DNA from: Thermoproteota archaeon
Lineage (GTDB): Archaea; Korarchaeota; Korarchaeia; Korarchaeales; Korarchaeaceae
Assembly (NCBI GenBank): GCA_027061785.1
Contig: JAMOVA010000130.1
Coordinates: forward strand, 1-35,901
Length of the DNA: 35,901 bases
Reading direction: 5' to 3'
The notes under the pieces were generated by a model. It was not told the origin of the DNA. It searched no databases and saw nothing but the letters and a program-made list of their open reading frames with translations. The translations under genes were made by a program, and so were the position numbers. This document shows, piece by piece, positions 31,164 through 35,901 of the stretch (within the stretch, counting starts at the first letter, position 1; each line of letters begins with the position of its first letter).

Positions 31164-32315
31164 GTGGACAGCGCCATCGGCCTCATCTTTTTTGTTTTTT
31201 TGACAGTCATAGCCCTCTCCTTCTTTCTCAGTGCGCAGACTACTGCGAGCCAGTCAGTAGTCAAGATGAGAAAGAAGCTGGACATGGAGAGGGAGAGATC
31301 TAAGGAAAGCGTCCTCATAAGATGGCTGGACAGGTACAGTCTCCTAGTAATTAACAGGGGCAGGTCCACGGTGCTAAGATACCTTTACGTACACATCAAC
31401 GGCTCTAGAACTCCCACATTCTTCAAGGAGCTCTCGATTAACGACACCAACCTTCCCGCCGGCACGTGGACCGGCTCGGGGGTCCCGCTCGGAGAGGGGG
31501 AGTCGGTGAAGATTAGCCTCTTGGAGTACGTGAAACCGCACTTGGACTGCGATCATCCCGACTGCGTGGGCTTCGTCACCGTCTACGATGATAGGGATGT
31601 GGGGGATCTAAGGTGGGGGAACAACCCCGTCGCGGCCAGGCTGGAGGAGGGCCTGAGGGGCTACTCGTTGCACGTGGATCTGGACTACGATAACTGGGGC
31701 GTTGGCCACTTCCAGCTGCCCTCCAACTACAATTATACCGGATGCTCCTGGATCATGGTCACCAATCCGAGGGGTTCCGGATCACCCTGGCTCCTTCTGA
31801 AGCTTCAGGACTTCGAGTTCTGGTTGGATCCTCACTCGGGCAGCCCCAGAGTCATAGCGAAGATAACCAATGGGGTTGAGCTGGATCAGCCTGATGAGAG
31901 AGTGGCTGCCCCGGAGGAGTGGAACCATTACTGTGTGACCACCAGGAGGTACTGGAACGGCACCAACTGGATCAGCGAGTTTTACTTCCTCATCAATGGC
32001 AGGATTGTGGACTTCGAATCAGAGATAGATAGCGGTTTTCAGCCTAATCTAAACCAGATAAACCTTCCTCAGAGCACCAGCATGGCCGATGACGCCTGGT
32101 TCGATGAAATATTCGCTGCAACGGTTTACCTTAATCCCTCGCAGGTGAGGAAGCTCTCCTTCGGGAACCTGCCCGAGGGCCTCAGCACTACCTCTTACTC
32201 CAGGTTCTCGTTCGAGAATGTGAGGAACAGGATAACGGCTGTGGAGATAGTTACCGATCTGGGAAGGGTGTTCTCCTCCGAGTATGCGGAGGAGGGATCT
32301 CCAGGCTTACCTTGA
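31164..32315 (+). CDS. Pilin-like membrane protein with LamG/concanavalin-like domain (second copy)
   Basis: This 383-residue paralogue of the protein at 27105 starts MDSAIGLIFFVFLTVIALSFF, the same MxSAIxLxFF opening. A charged helix (KMRKKLDMERERSKESVLIRW) and the strand RYLYVHINGSRTPTF follow. The LamG-like domain (about 180-345) has the equivalent Cys pair (GCSWIMV, WNHYCVTT), the strand FYFLINGRIVDF and the helix-strand DEIFAATVYLNPSQVRKL. It ends with a strand shared by both paralogues (RITAVEIVTDLGRVFSS). A TAG directly before the GTG start rules out a prepilin leader here too. It begins 9 nt after the large Cys/His-rich gene and overlaps or abuts the ATPase gene, so all are in one operon. 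Confidence 0.75.
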   Translation: MDSAIGLIFFVFLTVIALSFFLSAQTTASQSVVKMRKKLDMERERSKESVLIRWLDRYSLLVINRGRSTVLRYLYVHINGSRTPTFFKELSINDTNLPAGTWTGSGVPLGEGESVKISLLEYVKPHLDCDHPDCVGFVTVYDDRDVGDLRWGNNPVAARLEEGLRGYSLHVDLDYDNWGVGHFQLPSNYNYTGCSWIMVTNPRGSGSPWLLLKLQDFEFWLDPHSGSPRVIAKITNGVELDQPDERVAAPEEWNHYCVTTRRYWNGTNWISEFYFLINGRIVDFESEIDSGFQPNLNQINLPQSTSMADDAWFDEIFAATVYLNPSQVRKLSFGNLPEGLSTTSYSRFSFENVRNRITAVEIVTDLGRVFSSEYAEEGSPGLP

Positions 32316-32329
32316 AGGAGGGAATGCTT

Positions 32330-33904
32330 ATGTTTGGTATTGGGAAGTTGAGGTTCCCCCTGAGGGGGGTCAATCTAAATATGGTGAGCGTGATAGAGGG
32401 TCTCGAATCAGTCGATCTGGAGAGCGAGAAGGGGAAGGGAAAGGAGAAGAAGGAGAAGCAGGAGGAGCTGAAGATACCGATAATAGGAAAGGAGATCTAC
32501 GTCACTAGGGAGGAGGTCCCGCCCGGCAGGGAGCTCATGAGGGCCGAGGGAACTGGTTTCACCAACGTACTGGTGAGGGAGTCTGACGGGAGCTACAGGT
32601 ACGTGGTCAACGAGTGGATGCTCACCAAGAACGACAAGAAACTGATCAACCTGATCCTCTCGGACGTGATGATGTTCCAGGAGCAGTACTACGACAAGCT
32701 CGTGGCCGGCAGGCTGGAGGAGGTCATACAGGAGATAGTGAGGAAGTACAGGCTCGAGACCGAGTTCAACCTCAGGAAGGACGTGGTCATGTACTACGTG
32801 CTGAGGGACACCATAGGCTTCGGCATGATCCAGCCCCTCATCTACGACTGGAACATAACGGACATCGATGTGAAGGGAACCGACCCCGTGAGGGTGAAGA
32901 TGAGGCGCTTCGCCGGCAGGTGGATAAACACGAACGTGAGGTTCCCGACTGAGATAGCCCTCAGGAGGTTCACCTCTAGGATCGCGTCGCTCTACGGGAG
33001 GGGCATAAGCGAGGCCACCCCGCTAGTCTCCTTCATGTACAAGAGCAAGGACGGTAGCCTGAGGTTCAGGGTCGCCGCAAGCTTCGGCGGGGTTAAGAGC
33101 GAGCAGACCACGGTGCAGATAAGGAAGTTCCCTGCAAAGCCATTCCTCTTCAACGACCTGATAAAGTTCGGATCCCTCTCCCCTGAAGCTGCAGTAGCGA
33201 TATGGATGATGGTCGACCACAAGGGGAAGGTCGCCTACTCGGGTCCTGTAGGCACCGGAAAGACCACGCTGCTCAACGCCGCCCTCGCGATGTTCGATCC
33301 CAGGAAGAAACTGGTCACCATAGAGGACATAGAAGAGCTGGCCCTTCGATTCAAGGGCAACAGCTGGGTCCCGTACTACGCCAGAGGAGGCGAGTTCTAC
33401 GAGATAGTGAGGTTCGCCCTCAGGATAACTCCCGATCTCCTCATACTGGCCGAGGTCCTGGGAAGGGAGCTGGGGGATGTGATAGCCTCGCAGACGGGTC
33501 ACGGACTGGCCTTCACCATACACGCCAACACGGTGGAGGAGTTCAAGCTGAGGGTCAGGATGCTGCTCAGGATGTACTACGGGGAGAACGCCAGCGAGGA
33601 GCTGATAAACTCTGTGATGAGGGAGCTCTGGTCACTCCTCTTCCTGAACATCAAGGAGGATAAGAGGGTCTTGGACCAGATCTACATGGTGGATATAAGC
33701 ACGGGGGACATGATACGCGTGTACCAGCATCCCACGGACTTCGATCTGGACAGGTTCTTGTGGCAGCTCCACTCCAGGACCAACAAGCCAGTCAGCGACC
33801 TGAGAGACGAGTTCGAGGACAGGCTGGACTTCCTCCTCACCCACATGGATCTGGAGCTGGAGGACTTCTACAGAGAACTCGTGAGGTGGTACTACAGGAG
33901 GTGA
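32330..33904 (+). CDS. Type IV filament/secretion ATPase (FlaI/TadA/PilB-like)
   Basis: This motor ATPase powers extension or retraction of type IV filaments. The 524-residue protein has an N-terminal domain (about 60-270; YVLRDTIGFGMIQPLIYDWNITDIDVKG is the usual FlaI/TadA N2D signature). Walker A is GPVGTGKTTLLN (about 305-316), the Asp box is VTIEDIEELAL, the Walker B-equivalent is TPDLLILAEVLGRELGDV, and the His box is GHGLAFTIHAN. Most homologues have GEVRGxE, and here the Gly and Arg are Ala and Leu. GGAGG precedes the ATG at 32330 by 8 nt; ATG 32324 and TTG 32312 are in frame. The following small proteins and the FlaJ-like protein complete the core of a filament system. Confidence 0.9.
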   Translation: MFGIGKLRFPLRGVNLNMVSVIEGLESVDLESEKGKGKEKKEKQEELKIPIIGKEIYVTREEVPPGRELMRAEGTGFTNVLVRESDGSYRYVVNEWMLTKNDKKLINLILSDVMMFQEQYYDKLVAGRLEEVIQEIVRKYRLETEFNLRKDVVMYYVLRDTIGFGMIQPLIYDWNITDIDVKGTDPVRVKMRRFAGRWINTNVRFPTEIALRRFTSRIASLYGRGISEATPLVSFMYKSKDGSLRFRVAASFGGVKSEQTTVQIRKFPAKPFLFNDLIKFGSLSPEAAVAIWMMVDHKGKVAYSGPVGTGKTTLLNAALAMFDPRKKLVTIEDIEELALRFKGNSWVPYYARGGEFYEIVRFALRITPDLLILAEVLGRELGDVIASQTGHGLAFTIHANTVEEFKLRVRMLLRMYYGENASEELINSVMRELWSLLFLNIKEDKRVLDQIYMVDISTGDMIRVYQHPTDFDLDRFLWQLHSRTNKPVSDLRDEFEDRLDFLLTHMDLELEDFYRELVRWYYRR

Positions 33905-33908
33905 GCCC

Positions 33909-34280
33909 TTGGAGATAACTCTGGAGTCGATATCCCTCATCGTGATAGCGCTTACGTCGATAATCGTAGTGGGATCCATAGTGTTCGAGGTACTTCCCGC
34001 TCAGATGAAGGTGATGGAACCGGGCATAATGGTTCGAGTTGAGGACACTGAGTTCTCACTAAACAGAACCTGGTTCATCCTTTCCATTACTTCAGACAAC
34101 GAGATGCAGAACATTACTATTATGAAAACGGATGGAACGGTTTGTAATATGAGTAAGATCTCGTACACCGAGCGCACTGTCAAGGTCTTCGGCTTCTGTG
34201 AGGGAGATCTTAGGGGAGATGTGGTCGTTATTGCCGTAAAAGTTGGAGAATACACGTATCAGTACAATGCTCGCCTCTAA
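33909..34280 (+). CDS. Small N-terminally anchored beta protein of the pilus-like operon (FlaG/FlaF-like)
   Basis: This 123-residue protein begins MEITLESISLIVIALTSIIVVGSIVFEV, a single helix with no charged leader. A beta-rich outer domain follows (GIMVRVEDTEFSLNRTWFILSITSDNEMQ) with two Cys (GTVCNM, GFCEGD) that could pair. Size and layout resemble FlaF/FlaG of archaella, which form the periplasmic stator, or a minor pilin. AGGAGGTGA lies 4 nt before the TTG start, 4 nt after the ATPase stop, so coupling is tight. No family motif is certain. Confidence 0.7.
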   Translation: MEITLESISLIVIALTSIIVVGSIVFEVLPAQMKVMEPGIMVRVEDTEFSLNRTWFILSITSDNEMQNITIMKTDGTVCNMSKISYTERTVKVFGFCEGDLRGDVVVIAVKVGEYTYQYNARL

Positions 34281-34535
34281 CCCCTTTACCGTTTTTAGGT
34301 ACTTTTTGATTGAGGATTATTATATAGCAGGTTCGACGTTATATTAAATAAGCTACTTAATGGGGTTTACTACAAGGAAATAATTGCATGTAGGATTCTA
34401 GTTACCTTTCTTCCTACAAATTTTCCAGTTTTATGAGTTCCAAAAAGAAAAAGAAAGGACGTCGGCGATTGCTTTAGGAAAAGAAAGGCTATCTTTTTAT
34501 TTGGCTAAGAGAGGATAAAGAGGGGTGTATAGCCC
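34281..34535 (+). promoter_or_regulatory. AT-rich internal promoter region before the putative major subunit gene
   Basis: This 255-nt gap is AT-rich and holds no gene. T runs after the stop at 34280 (34292-34296, 34303-34307) could stop transcription. A TATA-like ATCTTTTTATTT (34491-34502) is followed by AGGGGTG (34521-34527) before the TTG at 34536. A separate promoter in the middle of the operon suggests that the next gene is expressed at a higher level. Confidence 0.5.
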
Positions 34536-34967
34536 TTGCAGATAACCGTAGAAAAGGTCGTGTGGATCGCCCTAGTGCTGGTGGTTGTAGCAGTCGTGGG
34601 TCTCTTCCTGATGGGTCAGGTACTTACCGGAGCTCAGCAGGTAGGGCAGAGATTCTACGTCAGGCTGATCAACAGCCAGTACTCCGACTCGAACCAGTCA
34701 TACATCATAAGCTTCAGGGTCGTCAATACCGGTGAGGGAGGCAATAACCTGACCAGCATAGACATAGATCCCGTTGGATTCGGTTCTGGCGCCAGCGTCT
34801 ATCCGATAAGCCCGGACAGCCTCAACGACCTCAACATCCCGCCCAAGGGAACCATGGACATCACGGTGAGGGTCTCTGGCGGATACGTGACTGGAAGCAA
34901 GTCCCTAGTGATAACTGCTACTTTTAGCGACGGTTCTACTGCCGCTCAGACTGTCGAGATTCCGTAA
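34536..34967 (+). CDS. Putative major filament subunit or anchored beta protein
   Basis: This 143-residue protein starts MQITVEKVVWIALVLVVVAVVGLFLMG, followed by a beta domain (RFYVRLINSQYSDSNQSYIISFRVVNTGEGGNNLTSIDIDPVGFG) with N-x-T/S sites and an Ig-like C-terminus (TMDITVRVSGGYVTGSKSLVITATF). It has no Cys. The layout matches archaeal pilins and archaellins after processing, yet no Lys/Arg-Gly cleavage site lies before the helix. Having its own promoter and good RBS, it is the best candidate for the abundant subunit. It is followed by a similar gene 12 nt downstream. Confidence 0.68.
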   Translation: MQITVEKVVWIALVLVVVAVVGLFLMGQVLTGAQQVGQRFYVRLINSQYSDSNQSYIISFRVVNTGEGGNNLTSIDIDPVGFGSGASVYPISPDSLNDLNIPPKGTMDITVRVSGGYVTGSKSLVITATFSDGSTAAQTVEIP

Positions 34968-34979
34968 GGGGATCTCCCC

Positions 34980-35486
34980 TTGGAACTCTCTTTTTCTAAG
35001 CTCGCCATGGTCGGTATAGTCCTTGTGGCACTGGCGATAGTCTCTACTGCTTTTATAAGGGCCTATAGCCAATATTCCGAGGCCCACACGTACATAAGCA
35101 AACTCTCTTCCAAGGCCTCGAGCAAGTCAATAGCTGTGGTATCCTGTTACACTAACACCACGTATCGCGTGAGCGGGGGGTCCCTCATTCCCGATCACAA
35201 CTACACCGCGATACACCTCTATAATTACGGGGACTGGACCTACTCCGACAGGATAACCATTTATTACAGCGAGACCGGAGAGAACCTGACCATCTACTAC
35301 AACGGAACCAAGTACACTGAGGAGAACGGGACCGTCATAGTCTTTCCACCTAAGGAGCTGGTTGAGGTGGATGTGAACCTCACGGACCTTCCCTCCGTAT
35401 CCGCTTACCCGTCTGAAGATTACTATCTAGTCATTATGTGGCTGGAGTCTGGTGATGTAGAAGTTGTTAGATGCTATAGCCCTTGA
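34980..35486 (+). CDS. Second anchored beta protein of the pilus-like operon
   Basis: This 168-residue protein has an N-terminal helix (MELSFSKLAMVGIVLVALAIVSTAF), a short charged segment (YSQYSEAHTYISKLSSKAS), and then a beta domain rich in Tyr, Asn and Thr with many N-x-T sites (NTTYRV, NYTAI, ENLTIYYNGTKY, NGTVIV). It ends with strands DYYLVIMWLESGDVEVVRC. Two Cys (VVSCYTN, VVRCYSP) may pair. AGGGGAT precedes the TTG start. Its end overlaps the start of the platform-protein gene by 23 nt. It resembles minor pilins or FlaF-like proteins; no certain family. Confidence 0.68.
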   Translation: MELSFSKLAMVGIVLVALAIVSTAFIRAYSQYSEAHTYISKLSSKASSKSIAVVSCYTNTTYRVSGGSLIPDHNYTAIHLYNYGDWTYSDRITIYYSETGENLTIYYNGTKYTEENGTVIVFPPKELVEVDVNLTDLPSVSAYPSEDYYLVIMWLESGDVEVVRCYSP

Positions 35487-35901
35487 GCTGGAGAAGAAGG
35501 GAGTTTACAACGCTAAGGAAAGGCTCGAGGGGGCGATAAAGAAGGTAATCGCCTCCTCGCTTCTACTTGGGGTCTTGGCCTATGTAACCGGTTATTACGT
35601 GGTTTTGGTCCTAGTTCCCCTGTTCGCTGTGATGCTCATCTATGGCCTCTTCACCACAGGAAGGGACTACGGGCTCGTCAACAGGGAGACGGTGCTCTTC
35701 GCCCTGCACGGCTTCATACTTGCCAATGCGGGGTTCGACGTTACCGGCATATTCGATCAGTTCGCCAAGATGAGGGAGTACGAGGGAAGCTACGTCTTCA
35801 GGAAGATCATGGGATACTTCTACTTCATGGGTATGGACCTTAGAGAGGCGATAAATCGCGTACTCCAAGAGGAGAAGAGGTTAGGGGTGAGCTTCAAGAG
35901 C
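35464..35901 (+). CDS. FlaJ/TadC-like membrane platform protein (5' part; runs off the right edge)
   Basis: This would be the integral membrane assembly platform that the ATPase drives. From a TTG at 35464 (GGTGAT about 8 nt upstream) the frame is open to the window end. It reads MLDAIALELEKKGVYNAKER, then two membrane helices (IASSLLLGVLAYVTGYYVVLVLVPLFAVMLIYGLF) and a cytoplasmic segment (RETVLFALHGFILANAGFDV, KIMGYFYFMGMDLREAIN) like the four-helix T2SSF module. An in-frame stop shortly upstream excludes a much longer N-terminus. The order ATPase, small anchored proteins, platform protein is typical of archaeal type IV filament operons. Confidence 0.75.
   Translation, partial: MLDAIALELEKKGVYNAKERLEGAIKKVIASSLLLGVLAYVTGYYVVLVLVPLFAVMLIYGLFTTGRDYGLVNRETVLFALHGFILANAGFDVTGIFDQFAKMREYEGSYVFRKIMGYFYFMGMDLREAINRVLQEEKRLGVSFKS

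Noticed and set aside
34339-34535. AT-rich gap before the putative major subunit considered as a replication origin or attachment site
   Set aside because: No repeated origin box, no tRNA and no direct repeats were seen; a promoter region explains it.
1-35901. CRISPR array or intact insertion sequence
   Set aside because: No regularly spaced identical repeats and no transposase with complete catalytic motifs were found. The only regular repeats are the 33/66-bp units inside the coiled-coil gene.

Overview
The window looks like a chromosomal segment of a thermophilic archaeon. Several genes have a TATA-like box centred about 26-30 nt upstream of the start codon, which implies leaderless mRNAs, while operon-internal genes have GGAGGTGA-type ribosome binding sites and often TTG or GTG starts. 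Gene content is archaeal: a FlaI/TadA-like secretion ATPase, VapBC, a COG2512-type membrane-bound winged-helix regulator, and Thr-rich stalks on surface proteins. AGG, ATA and CTC/CTG codons dominate. A Korarchaeota-like or other deep Thermoproteota source is my best guess, but nothing here proves it. No rRNA, tRNA or CRISPR array was recognised.

Layout. 1-2.9 kb (minus): start of a Dpp/Opp peptide ABC transporter operon (binding protein, then a permease cut by the left edge). 3.2-6.2 kb (plus): a visibly AT-richer two-gene islet, an HD-domain phosphohydrolase followed by an ImmA/IrrE-type zinc peptidase, possibly transferred and possibly defensive or stress related. 6.2-8.5 kb: SDR oxidoreductase, exported ferritin-like DUF2202 protein, NifX-like protein. 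8.5-10.6 kb: cysteine desulfurase, IscU and TusA-like genes (Fe-S and sulfur transfer). 10.5-13.9 kb: minimal nucleotidyltransferase, MFS transporter plus alpha/beta hydrolase, VapBC. 14.3-19.4 kb: an MFS transporter divergent from a glycerophosphodiesterase, GlpA-like, FAD/NAD oxidoreductase and DUF1667 set, which reads as uptake and oxidation of glycerophosphodiesters. 19.4-21.6 kb: a possibly structured RNA region, an 11-residue-repeat coiled-coil protein, an M48 peptidase remnant and an unknown protein. 21.6-25.2 kb (minus): two tandem MBL-fold hydrolases (one exported), a membrane-anchored winged-helix regulator and an exported helical protein.

25.5-35.9 kb holds the most unusual content. 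On the minus strand are a surface protein on a Thr-rich stalk and a small Ras/SRPRB-like GTPase. Divergent from them, on the plus strand, are: a pilin-like protein carrying a LamG/concanavalin-like domain, a 927-residue secreted Cys/His-rich protein with two carboxypeptidase-regulatory-like domains, a second LamG pilin-like protein, a type IV filament ATPase with an atypical Walker B region, three short N-terminally anchored beta proteins, and a FlaJ/TadC-like platform protein that runs off the right edge. I read this as a type IV pilus-related surface machine that assembles or displays LamG-tipped subunits and a metal-binding or disulfide-rich adhesin. It does not match the standard archaellum or the Ups, Aap or Bas sets as I know them.
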